28,330 nt of DNA from the NCBI GenBank assembly GCA_043778315.1, contig JAYWGJ010000208.1, positions 1-28,330 of the forward strand. Reading direction: 5' to 3'. This document shows positions 16,210 through 23,689 of this stretch, in pieces. This DNA is from JBEEMU01 sp043778315. Lineage in GTDB: Bacteria > Bacteroidota > Bacteroidia > Chitinophagales > Saprospiraceae. The translations under genes and the position numbers were made by a program. Position 1 is the stretch's first letter; each line of letters begins with the position of its first letter. The notes beneath the pieces were generated by a model, which did not search any database, was not told the DNA's origin, and saw only the letters and a program-made list of their open reading frames with translations.

Positions 16210-17550
16210 ATGAAAAAAATCACGCTCATCAGCATCAGCATCACCATCGCATTCATCAGTGCGTTTATTACAAGCTGCACCGACAGCATCGCGCAAACCA
16301 ACGGTTTGCCTGCCCTAAAAGAACGCTCTGCCGAATTAGCGAAAGCGAACGAATGGGAAAAAACAAAAGAAAAAGTGGCGGAGCTTACGCAAAAAATTGC
16401 CAAAGACCCGACCGACGTGAAGCTAAAACTACAGCTCGCTACCATATTTATGAGCGAAGCACGCGTAACAGGCGACTCCTACTACCATCAAGCAAGCATC
16501 GAGGTGCTTGACCAAGTCCTCAAAACCGACCCTAACAACTTTGAGGCAAACACCTACAAAGCGTCGGTAGCTATGTCGCTACATCAGTTTGGCGAAGCAA
16601 AAAAATTGGCAGAAAAAGCAATGCAAATCAATCCAAATAACGCCTATATATATGGTGTGTTGGTCGACATCAACGTAGAGCAAGGCGACTACGCCACGGC
16701 GATAGCGATGTCGGATAAAATGCAGGCTTTGAAGCCGTCGCTCGAGGCATACAGCAGAGCCTCTTACCTCCGCGAAATCAACGGCGACTATAAAGGCGCG
16801 ATTGACGCAATGGAACTGGCGGTAAAAGCAGGACTTGCAGGTAGCGAAAGCGCGGAATGGTCTCGCGTGACGCTCGGCGACCTCTACGTCGCTACAGGCA
16901 GACTTGCCGAAGCTGAAACTACCTACCAAAACACGCTCGCTGTTCGCCCTAATTTCCCAAATGCTATCATGGGTTTAGCCAAAGTAGCGCATGCCAAAAA
17001 AGACTACGCCAAAGCTATTGAATACACCAAAACAGCTATAAAAACCGTTAGCGAGGCTTCTTTCGTCGCGTACTTAGGTCAATTATATGCCCTTAGCGGC
17101 GACGCAGCGAAAGCCGCAGAAGTGCAAAACGATGTAGTAAGATTACTTTTAGCTGCTGAAAAAGAGCAAAATAGCAGTACTATATTGATGAAACACAACG
17201 CGAATAGAGAGTTAGCAAACGCTTATTTAGACCTCAAAGACTACAAAAAAGCAATGGAATACGCGGCTATCGACCTCAAACTTCGTCCCGAAAACATCGA
17301 CGCAAACGAACTAATGGCGTGGACTACCTACCTCAACGGCGATGCCAAAGCCGCATTGCCTTACGCAGAAAAAATGCTCCGCACCAAGTCAATGAACGCC
17401 GAAAAGCTCACAAAAGCAGGTTTAATCATCACAAAATCAGGCGACGCAACACGCGGCGCGGCTCTTGTAGCGCAAGCTAAAACAGTGAACAGCTACGTTG
17501 AAGTGCTTCCGAACGCTGTTCAAGTACTTCCGAACGCTGTTCGGAAGTAA
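16210..17550 (+). CDS. TPR-repeat lipoprotein
   Basis: A 446-aa protein with an N-terminal export signal whose end (FITSC, Cys23) resembles a lipobox, so probably a periplasm-facing lipoprotein. From about residue 70 to 415 it consists of tetratricopeptide-like helix pairs (for example DPNNFEANTYKASVAMSLHQ and PNFPNAIMGLAKVAHAKKDY), a protein-protein interaction scaffold. It sits between the DUF4331 pair and a HupE/UreJ-type membrane gene, so it may assemble them. The C-terminal 16 residues contain VLPNAV twice and are encoded by a duplicated REP-like palindrome that ends right at the stop codon, so the original C-terminus was probably shorter or different. Confidence 0.85.
   Translation: MKKITLISISITIAFISAFITSCTDSIAQTNGLPALKERSAELAKANEWEKTKEKVAELTQKIAKDPTDVKLKLQLATIFMSEARVTGDSYYHQASIEVLDQVLKTDPNNFEANTYKASVAMSLHQFGEAKKLAEKAMQINPNNAYIYGVLVDINVEQGDYATAIAMSDKMQALKPSLEAYSRASYLREINGDYKGAIDAMELAVKAGLAGSESAEWSRVTLGDLYVATGRLAEAETTYQNTLAVRPNFPNAIMGLAKVAHAKKDYAKAIEYTKTAIKTVSEASFVAYLGQLYALSGDAAKAAEVQNDVVRLLLAAEKEQNSSTILMKHNANRELANAYLDLKDYKKAMEYAAIDLKLRPENIDANELMAWTTYLNGDAKAALPYAEKMLRTKSMNAEKLTKAGLIITKSGDATRGAALVAQAKTVNSYVEVLPNAVQVLPNAVRK
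17501..17547. repeat. REP-like palindrome (GAACGCTGTTC family) inside the CDS end
   Basis: CTTCCGAACGCTGTTC occurs at about 17505-17520 and again at 17527-17542. The second copy is a full hairpin: CTTCCGAAC, loop GCT, GTTCGGAAG (17527-17547), abutting the TAA stop. The same loop context AAC-GCT-GTT with different, compensating arms occurs at 26794-26847 and, on the other strand, 26924-26968. Confidence 0.8.
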
Positions 17551-17569
17551 TACAAACTCCCCCACTCCC

Positions 17570-17683
17570 AAGCCTCCCCCGACCCCTCCATAAGGAGGGG
17601 AGACGTAGATTGTCACCCGTAGATTTTAACTAAATAGTGCCAAGACGCGGCTCCCCTCCTTATGGAGGGGTTGGGGGAGGCTT
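17570..17683. repeat. Inverted pair of GC-rich intergenic repeats
   Basis: Arms 17570-17602 and 17651-17683 are complementary over 33 bases with a single mismatch and are separated by 48 bases. Each arm is itself a copy of the family at 11167 and 13168 and has an internal CCCCTCC-NNNN-GGAGGGG hairpin. The pair lies between the TPR gene and the HupE/UreJ gene and could act as a terminator or RNA-stability structure. Confidence 0.85.
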
Positions 17684-17724
17684 CTTTTCCGCTCCGTTGG
17701 TTTTCAACACATCACATCACAACC

Positions 17725-18375
17725 ATGAAAAAAACAATCCTTACAGCCGCCGTTTGCCTCAGCATCGTCGGCGCGGTATCGGCGCACGTCATACCTTACG
17801 AAGTAGAGCGTATGAAAGACAGCACCGTATTCTGGAACTACCTACGCATCGGCTACGAACATATCTTGCCCTTAGGCACAGACCATATCTTATTCATTAC
17901 CTGCGTCTTTTTCCTCAATACGTCGCTCCGCAAAGTCGTGCTGCAAGCCTCAATGTTCACATTAGCGCACTCTATAACCCTCGCGTTAGCGATGTATGGC
18001 ATTGTCGAAGCACCATCGAGCGTGATAGAGCCGCTTATTGCATTTTCCATTTTTTTGTTGGCAATAGAAAATATCGCGACGCAAAAAGTACGCTCGTGGC
18101 GCATGGCATCGGTGTTCGGGTTCGGCTTAGTACATGGTTTGGGCTTCGCATCGGCACTCTCCGACCTCGGATTACCGTCCTACGCCTTCGCCAAAGCCCT
18201 CATCAGTTTCAATATCGGTGTAGAACTCGGACAACTCACTATCATCATACTATTATACGCTTTTGTAGCGCGCATATTTAGAACCAAAACCTGGTATCGC
18301 CCACGCATCGTCATACCTATCTCCGCCGTCATCGCCGCTATCGCGCTGTACTGGACAGTGGAACGGGTTATTTAA
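17725..18375 (+). CDS. HupE/UreJ-type membrane protein
   Basis: A 216-aa inner-membrane protein with a cleavable-looking signal (ends VSA before HVIPYE) and about six membrane helices. Conserved polar residues inside helices match the HupE/UreJ_2 group: GTDHILF (51-57), AHSITLA (81-87), IEN (114-116), HGLGFA (128-133) and FNIGVELGQL (162-171). HupE/UreJ proteins are associated with nickel supply to hydrogenase or urease, but no such enzyme is near. The His/Asp/Glu residues in the helices fit a metal permease; the substrate is inferred, not shown. I start at ATG 17725 because it gives the signal peptide; the longer frame from 17662 begins inside the inverted repeat. Confidence 0.85.
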   Translation: MKKTILTAAVCLSIVGAVSAHVIPYEVERMKDSTVFWNYLRIGYEHILPLGTDHILFITCVFFLNTSLRKVVLQASMFTLAHSITLALAMYGIVEAPSSVIEPLIAFSIFLLAIENIATQKVRSWRMASVFGFGLVHGLGFASALSDLGLPSYAFAKALISFNIGVELGQLTIIILLYAFVARIFRTKTWYRPRIVIPISAVIAAIALYWTVERVI

Positions 18376-18408
18376 GTGAACAGTTTTATACTGAACAGTG
18401 AACAGTGC
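18376..18408. repeat. Heptanucleotide remnant (GTGAACA type)
   Basis: GTGAACAG, then ACTGAACAGTGAACAGTG, follows the HupE stop directly. This is a short member of the period-7 family. Confidence 0.6.
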
Positions 18409-18411
18409 CGC

Positions 18412-18603
18412 GCATAAGCCGCATCGCGGCGATATATCGGTAGCAAACAAAAAATAACAATGCGCATAAGCCGCATCGCGGCGACGTATCGGTAGCAAAC
18501 AAAAAATAACAATGTGCATAAGCCGCATAGCGGCGATATATCGGTAGAAAACAATTTAGATATTTCGCGTAAGCCGCGTCGTGGCGACATATTAATATTG
18601 TAC
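18412..18603. repeat. 52-bp tandem repeat, four units
   Basis: Units start at 18412, 18464, 18516 and 18567 (spacing 52, 52, 51). Each begins GCATAAGCCGCATCGCGGCG and continues CGATATATCGGTAGCAAAC. Each holds two small inverted repeats: GCCGC-ATC-GCGGC and the palindrome CGATATATCG. Copies 1-3 are nearly identical; copy 4 has diverged, but GCCGCGTCGTGGC keeps most of the stem. Minus-strand frames across it are repeat artefacts. Confidence 0.88.
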
Positions 18604-18614
18604 ACAAAAAAAAA

Positions 18615-18649
18615 TAAAGGCAACAACCGCCACGCGATTATTGCCTTTA
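18615..18649. terminator. Possible bidirectional terminator
   Basis: TAAAGGCAA (18615-18623) pairs with TTGCCTTTA (18641-18649), with further A-T pairs inside the loop. It lies between convergent genes (HupE plus, unknown protein minus). A-tracts precede it, but no long T-tract follows on the plus strand. Confidence 0.55.
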
Positions 18650-18669
18650 CAAATATAAAAATAATTTTA

Positions 18670-18880
18670 TTCAATAATCCGTAGTGGCTACGCCCGTTCG
18701 CTTCGTTAATGCAATGCCTTAACTCACTCATACCTACGGCTACGCACATTCAACCCTTTCAGGGTTTTCAAACAATCACTATGATTGGTTTACTATTCAC
18801 TCAAAACTATCCACTCAAAACTGTTCACTGTTCACTGTTCACTATTCACTCAAAAATGTTCGCTATTCACTAATCGCTAT
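18670..18880. repeat. Intergenic repeat element plus heptanucleotide array
   Basis: 18670-18770 contains a hairpin AACCCT-TTC-AGGGTT (18752-18766) and two related words, GTGGCTACGCCC and ACGGCTACGCAC, resembling a short dispersed intergenic element. From about 18790 to 18880 TTCACTG and TTCACTA units recur every 7 bases, the complement of the GTGAACA family, up to the end of the next minus-strand gene. Confidence 0.6.
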
Positions 18881-19587
18881 CAAACCACAAATTTACTAAT
18901 CCCCTTATGCTCCCGCGACGCATTACCATACACCGCCGACACATAAGATTTGATGCGAGAGATGCGGATTTTGAGGTCTTCATACAAGCTCGACCGTGTA
19001 TTTCTATTAGTTTGCAACTCGAATAAAGTGGTAGCGGCAGCTGCATTAATAGTCACTAAACCGTCGCGTTTGAGCGCCAAGTTTGCCACCGACAAATGCG
19101 GCGCGATAGGCGCGTAATCCGTGAACGAAGCCAAAGTCTGTATCAGATTAGAGAAATTGAGCGTTAGCGCACCAAACGACATTTCCGTATTAGAGATAGA
19201 AATAGGGTCGCCGCCCGAACTACTCAGCACAATAGTCGGCTTACTAGACCGCATGCGCGTCAAAATAGCGTCTATCTGTGCCGCCTCCGTACTCGCTGCA
19301 CCGTACTGCGCTTTGATACTGTTTTTGATAGGCGAAACGAGCTTCGTCACACTCATCGCATCAGACTGAAACTGCTCTTTACGCGCTTTCACTGCCTTAT
19401 TATAAGCGTTAATGCCGTTGATGACACCGTTATTTGCCGCATCGATAGAGTCGATGAGCGTAGTCATAGCCGCGATGCTATCCTCTGCTCGGATAGGCGC
19501 AAAGTTAGCGTACAAGCCCACTACCGATACTAAATTTTTGGCGTTTTGAATGCGAGAGCCAAAACTCGCGTTAGAGATACCACTCAT
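18880..19587 (-). CDS. Helical protein of unknown function
   Basis: A 235-aa protein with no signal peptide, mostly helical and rich in Ala, Ser, Ile and Asn. It begins MSGISNASFGSRIQNAKNLV and contains a basic helix (YNKAVKARKEQFQSD) and a run of SSSGG near the middle. No family is recognised. I start at ATG 19587; the frame is open for 64 further codons upstream, but those encode low-complexity YYKSIYF-like heptads from a 21-bp repeat and are unlikely to be protein. It lies opposite in direction to the DUF4331/HupE genes, so it is not in their operon. Confidence 0.65.
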   Translation of the reverse strand: MSGISNASFGSRIQNAKNLVSVVGLYANFAPIRAEDSIAAMTTLIDSIDAANNGVINGINAYNKAVKARKEQFQSDAMSVTKLVSPIKNSIKAQYGAASTEAAQIDAILTRMRSSKPTIVLSSSGGDPISISNTEMSFGALTLNFSNLIQTLASFTDYAPIAPHLSVANLALKRDGLVTINAAAATTLFELQTNRNTRSSLYEDLKIRISRIKSYVSAVYGNASREHKGISKFVV

Positions 19588-19606
19588 GTTAAAATGATTT
19601 AGAAAT

Positions 19607-19699
19607 GATTTGTAATAAAATGAAGTTGATTTGTAATAAAAATTCATGGTATTATAATGAAAATAAATACTTTTATGATGAAAATAAATACTTTTATAA
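19607..19699. repeat. Two 21-bp tandem duplications upstream of the helical-protein gene
   Basis: GATTTGTAATAAAA begins at 19607 and 19628, and TGAAAATAAATACTTTTA begins at 19658 and 19679, both pairs with an exact 21-base period. Because 21 is a multiple of 3, the minus strand stays open and reads as heptads such as HHKSIYF, HYNTMNF and YYKSTSF. The rest of 19700-19805 is AT-rich without a gene. Confidence 0.8.
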
Positions 19700-19805
19700 T
19701 AACGATGCAAATATAAATAAGAATTGCAAATTTTTGCTAATTTATCATAAAATATTTTATTATTGCCGCGCCCGTACAACTACAAAATATTGTGGTTCTA
19801 CCCGC

Positions 19806-19843
19806 ACATTACTAATCGTTAATCACTAATCACTAATCACTGA
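19806..19843. repeat. Heptanucleotide array (AATCACT)
   Basis: ACTAATCGTTAATC is followed by ACTAATC, ACTAATC and ACTGAT, period 7, ending one base before the ATG of the TonB receptor at 19845. The receptor's ribosome-binding region is therefore made of repeat. Confidence 0.75.
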
Positions 19844-19844
19844 T

Positions 19845-22055
19845 ATGAAATTTCTCTTCTCCCTTCTCTGCTGTCTTAGCAGCCTCGCCCACGCGCAAAC
19901 CGCCAACGGCGTAATCTTTAACGCCGACCATCAACCCATCGACGATGCCAACGTGTTCAACCTTCGCACGGGCAACCACACCCACAGCGACGAAAAAGGT
20001 ACGTTCGCGCTCGCCGACGCGGAGGTCGGTGACACGTTAAATATTATTCATTATAACTACAAAAACGTTAAGGTAATCAATAACGGCTTACCGCTAACCA
20101 TCGTACTTAGCGCGCAGACGCTGATGCTCAACGAAGTAAACATCACCGCTTCGCTCAATCAATTAAACACCATCGCCGACCTCGACCTCCGCACACAGCC
20201 CGTCAATTCTGCACAAGACCTTTTGCGCAAAGTGCCAGGGCTATTCATCGGGCAGCACGCGGGCGGCGGAAAAGCCGAGCAGCTATTCCTACGCGGCTTC
20301 GATATAGACCACGGCACCGATATTAATGTTAGTGTGGACGGTATGCCCGTCAATATGGTCAGTCATGCGCACGGACAAGGCTACGCCGACCTCCACTTTC
20401 TGATACCCGAAACCGTCGATAAGATTGACTTTGACAAAGGCAGTTATTATGCCAATAAAGGCAACCTCAATACCGCAGGCTACGTCGCGTTCAAGACTAA
20501 AGACCGCCTCGATAGCACGAGTATTGGTATCGAACTCGGTATGTTCCGACAGTTTCGTGCCAACACCATGTTTAGTATTATCAATAATGCCAAACAATCG
20601 CTGTACGTCGCCACCGACTTCTACAAAACCAATAGCTATTTCGAGAGTTCACAAAATTTTTATCGGTATAACGCCTTCGCGAAATACACCGAATACCTAC
20701 CGAATAACGATAAAGTGTCCGTTTCGTTCGGACATTTCAGCAGCCGTTGGAGCGCGTCGGGACAGATACCCGAGCGCGCCGTAGCCGACGGCAGCATCAC
20801 CGATTTTGGTAGCATCGACAACACCGAAGGTGGCAATACGAGCCGCACTAACCTCAATTTATTATACCTCAAAAACATTAATCCGCGTACTTATATTAAA
20901 AATACCGCTTTTTATAGCAATTATAATTTTGAGCTATACAGCAATTTTACTTTTTTTCTGAATGATAGTATCAACGGCGACCAAATCAGACAAAAGGAGC
21001 GCAGAAATTTATTGGGTTTTCAGTCGGAGCTAATCCATGATACGCAAGTCGGCAACGCCGCAATGCAATGGCAGGCGGGCGTAGGTATGCGCAACGACGC
21101 GACGAACGACACCGAGCTATCGCGCACCAAAAACCGCGCCGAAACACTCGAAAATATTAAGTTAGGTGACATCGAGGAAACCAATCTATACGCTTATATT
21201 AGCAATAATATTACGATAGGAAAATGGCTGATTAACCCTGCGCTTCGCCTCGACGAGTTCAAATTTGACTACACCGACAAGCTCGCGCCAAAGCTGCAAA
21301 CCGCCACACAAACCCAAGTAACGCTCTCGCCGAAGCTCAATTTTTTGTATCATTATAACAATAAATTGCAATTTTTCTTAAAAACAGGCAAGGGCTTTCA
21401 CAGCAACGACGCACGCATCGTCACCACGCAAATCGACAAAAGAGTACTGCCTGCCGCGTACACCGCCGACCTCGGCACGGTCTATAAACCAATCCCGCGC
21501 ATGATAGTAAACGCTGCTTTATGGTATCTATTTTCGGAACAAGAGTTCGTTTATGTAGGTGACGAAGGCATAGTGGAGTTGGGCGGCAAAACGGAACGAC
21601 GCGGTATAGACCTTGGGGCGCGCTACCAAATCACCCGTCACCTCTACCTCAACGCCGACGCAACCTACAACACCGCAAAAGCCTTAGACGCACCCGAAGG
21701 CGCAAACCGTATCCCCTTAGCACCCGTCGCTACGGCGTTAGTAGGCTTATCAGTACTTAATTACCACGGCTTTTCGGCAGGTATCAACAGCCGCTACCTC
21801 GGCGACCGCCCTGCCAACGATGATAATTCGCTTATCGCAAAAGGATATGTAGTGACTGACGCTAACGCGAATTACCGCATCAAAAACGGCGTAACCGTCG
21901 GCATAAGTGTACAAAACATATTCAATACACGCTGGAAAGAAACGCAGTTTGCGACCGAAAGCAGACTCCGAAATGAAACGGAAAGCGTCACCGAAATACA
22001 TTACACCGCAGGCACACCTTTCAACGCACGGCTTCAACTGACGTACCGCTTCTAA
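19845..22055 (+). CDS. TonB-dependent receptor with His-rich plug loop
   Basis: A 736-aa outer-membrane transporter. The signal peptide spans residues 1-17 (ends AHA before QTANG), followed by a CarboxypepD_reg-like domain (about 20-95), the plug (about 115-225) and a beta-barrel ending in YRF. The plug carries GGGKAEQLFLRGFDIDHGTD (141-160) and SHAHGQGYADLH (173-184), a distinctive subfamily pattern with His155, His174, His176 and His184, which suggests metal or metal-complex binding. It lies downstream of the DUF4331/TPR/HupE group, on the same strand but separated by a convergent gene, so any link is by neighbourhood only. A strong terminator follows. Confidence 0.9.
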   Translation: MKFLFSLLCCLSSLAHAQTANGVIFNADHQPIDDANVFNLRTGNHTHSDEKGTFALADAEVGDTLNIIHYNYKNVKVINNGLPLTIVLSAQTLMLNEVNITASLNQLNTIADLDLRTQPVNSAQDLLRKVPGLFIGQHAGGGKAEQLFLRGFDIDHGTDINVSVDGMPVNMVSHAHGQGYADLHFLIPETVDKIDFDKGSYYANKGNLNTAGYVAFKTKDRLDSTSIGIELGMFRQFRANTMFSIINNAKQSLYVATDFYKTNSYFESSQNFYRYNAFAKYTEYLPNNDKVSVSFGHFSSRWSASGQIPERAVADGSITDFGSIDNTEGGNTSRTNLNLLYLKNINPRTYIKNTAFYSNYNFELYSNFTFFLNDSINGDQIRQKERRNLLGFQSELIHDTQVGNAAMQWQAGVGMRNDATNDTELSRTKNRAETLENIKLGDIEETNLYAYISNNITIGKWLINPALRLDEFKFDYTDKLAPKLQTATQTQVTLSPKLNFLYHYNNKLQFFLKTGKGFHSNDARIVTTQIDKRVLPAAYTADLGTVYKPIPRMIVNAALWYLFSEQEFVYVGDEGIVELGGKTERRGIDLGARYQITRHLYLNADATYNTAKALDAPEGANRIPLAPVATALVGLSVLNYHGFSAGINSRYLGDRPANDDNSLIAKGYVVTDANANYRIKNGVTVGISVQNIFNTRWKETQFATESRLRNETESVTEIHYTAGTPFNARLQLTYRF

Positions 22056-22094
22056 AAGGGATAGTGAAAATAGTTATTTTGGTATAAAAACAAA

Positions 22095-22134
22095 AAACCA
22101 CACGCCGAAGACCTTAATCTTTGGCGTGTGGTTT
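22095..22134. terminator. Intrinsic terminator after the TonB receptor
   Basis: AAACCACACGCC (22095-22106) pairs with GGCGTGTGGTTT (22123-22134), extended inside by a G-U pair and AAGA/TCTT. It lies between convergent genes and can serve both directions. Confidence 0.88.
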
Positions 22135-22151
22135 GTGGTATGTAGGGTGGT

Positions 22152-23003
22152 TTAGGTGTTTTTTATATCCGCAAAGTCGTCATAAAAACTCAAAGGGTAT
22201 TCTTTTTGGGCAATAAATGCGTCGCGATAATTGGTATCGGTCATAAAAAGGGAAACATTAAGCATAAGCGGCGCGGTTTTGTCCAATATATATGCTTCTA
22301 ATTCAGACCAATTTAAATCACCTTCGCCGCCTTGACCAACCCCTCGCAACTCTTTACTTTGGTCGTCCAAATAGTACATCTTATCACCACCTAAAAGCGC
22401 GGTATAGCGCATCAACTCTGTTCTGAAACCTAAAAGCGCAGGCAAACTGTCACCGTATTGAAAGTTATCCTCCACAAACGTCCTACAAAAAGTCCACCAG
22501 CGAGAGAAATAAGGAATATAATTGGAGTAGCACTCTTTGTGAATGCACAAAGAGTCAGTATCTATATCCGACAATATATTTAAACCAAAATTAGGACTCA
22601 ATATTTCCCTTTTCTTTGCTGCTATCCAATCCGATTTCGGCGTTTTTCCTCCTTGATAGCCCCAATCGGGATTATCAAACCACTTATCTCCAAACTTTTC
22701 ATACAATTCTTTGTCTTGATAGTTATCGTCAAGCAATCTGAATGTTTTAAAGTTTTCATCTCTGATGATTGTTCCAATGATAATAATTCTTTTTGTTAAA
22801 TCTTGATCTAACAGCTTAAAGAACGGCTCAATACCTACATAACCATACTCAATATTGATGTCTAACCGTGCAGACAAGTCTTCCGCCAAAACTTGTAGGT
22901 TGGCGGTATTTAAGTTGTGGTTGCCGATTGGGGAGATGTCATGTCCCATGTGGTGGAGTTTTTTATTTTGTTTTTGTGATTGGGAATAGAGGCTAATGTT
23001 CAT
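22152..23003 (-). CDS. Unknown protein, coupled to the upstream Coa1-like gene
   Basis: A 283-aa soluble protein without signal peptide or membrane segment, starting MNISLYSQSQKQNKKLHHMG. I chose ATG 23003 because it overlaps the TGA stop of the upstream gene by four bases (ATGA), a classic coupling arrangement; an ATG eight codons earlier is possible. It contains GHDISPIGNHNLN (27-39) and many aromatic and acidic residues (for example KWFDNPDWGYQGG). No family is recognised. The region has lower GC than its neighbours, which fits acquired DNA. Confidence 0.7.
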   Translation of the reverse strand: MNISLYSQSQKQNKKLHHMGHDISPIGNHNLNTANLQVLAEDLSARLDINIEYGYVGIEPFFKLLDQDLTKRIIIIGTIIRDENFKTFRLLDDNYQDKELYEKFGDKWFDNPDWGYQGGKTPKSDWIAAKKREILSPNFGLNILSDIDTDSLCIHKECYSNYIPYFSRWWTFCRTFVEDNFQYGDSLPALLGFRTELMRYTALLGGDKMYYLDDQSKELRGVGQGGEGDLNWSELEAYILDKTAPLMLNVSLFMTDTNYRDAFIAQKEYPLSFYDDFADIKNT

Positions 23004-23239
23004 TCCTTTATATCTGTTATTACCCAATCTGTATCGATATATTTTTGTATTTGTAGGCTAGCGTCGATATATTTTTCTGTTCCTTTTACAATAAAGTTCA
23101 AGTTCGCTTGCCTACGCTCTCCTTCATTAGTCGAAGAAATGGGAAATCTACCTGTCGGCTGCAAAAATATTTCTTTTACCTGTCCTATTTTACTGCTTAT
23201 TTCTTTGTCATTAAACAATTTAAATTCAAAATAAAACAT
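23000..23239 (-). CDS. Small protein, weakly Coa1-like
   Basis: A 79-aa protein starting at ATG 23239 (a TTG one codon earlier is possible). The pattern IGQVKEIFLQPTGRF, then ANLNFIVKGTEKYIDASLQI and a final TDWVITDIKE resembles the small beta-domain of cytochrome-oxidase-assembly Coa1-like proteins (lG..i....G.....a.l.f.v.G.kg...v.v......W.i). That domain usually follows a membrane helix, which is missing here. Its stop overlaps the next start by four bases. The assignment is tentative. Confidence 0.5.
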   Translation of the reverse strand: MFYFEFKLFNDKEISSKIGQVKEIFLQPTGRFPISSTNEGERRQANLNFIVKGTEKYIDASLQIQKYIDTDWVITDIKE

Positions 23240-23381
23240 CAAAATGTTCTTTTGTTACCAAAAATAATGTAATTTTGTATAATACGACGATGGTGCGTGT
23301 ACAAAAATCTTGGCGCAACTACTTAAAAACATGAAAGAGTAAATTATTATAATATTCAACAATTTTAACAATTTTAATAAA

Positions 23382-23685
23382 GTGATTGTTATATTAGCCA
23401 GTATATTATTGGTTTGTGGTTGCTTATGCAGAATGATACATTTATATTTTTTTGGAAAAGTAGAACATAGGTTGGGTTTTGCTACTTGTGGCTATAATTT
23501 CAATTTTAATACAACAGATAAAAGAAAATAAATTGCAAAACAAGAAGACTACTTCGCAAAAGGCTTTTATAGGAATAATTGTTTTTGTTTTAGTAGTTCA
23601 GGCAATTATTATTGTGGTAACACCACCTATAAATGTGTGCAAATCTGCAAAAGAATTTTTGCCCGGTTTCACCTCAAAACCCTAA
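23382..23685 (+). pseudogene. Possible frameshifted small membrane protein
   Basis: A GTG-started frame at 23382 encodes a hydrophobic helix (VIVILASILLVCGC) and continues to TAA 23529. The next frame picks up near 23464 and encodes two more membrane helices (WVLLLVAIISILIQ and IGIIVFVLVVQAIIIVV), ending at TAA 23683. A one-base change near the GGTTGGGTTTT run (about 23470-23480) would join them into one ~100-aa, three-helix protein. The second part ends four bases before the caspase-like gene. Whether this is a mutation, a sequencing error or two separate peptides cannot be decided here. The stretch 23240-23381 is AT-rich with no other gene seen. Confidence 0.35.
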
Positions 23686-23689
23686 AAAT

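Noticed and set aside
17637..18281. 214-codon plus-strand frame over the HupE/UreJ region
   Set aside because: It starts inside a GC-rich repeat and overlaps the HupE/UreJ gene in another frame; the Arg/His-rich translation is typical of a shadow.
18412..18603. CRISPR array
   Set aside because: The 52-bp units are contiguous, with no unique spacers and no cas genes.
18253..18749. Three overlapping minus-strand frames of 73-125 codons
   Set aside because: They translate the 52-bp tandem repeat (RRDAAYA and PRCGLCA-like units) and have no start signals; they are repeat artefacts.
19588..19779. N-terminal extension of the 18880-19587 protein
   Set aside because: The extra 64 codons are Tyr/Phe/Lys/His low-complexity heptads created by 21-bp duplications; MSGISNASF looks like the natural start.
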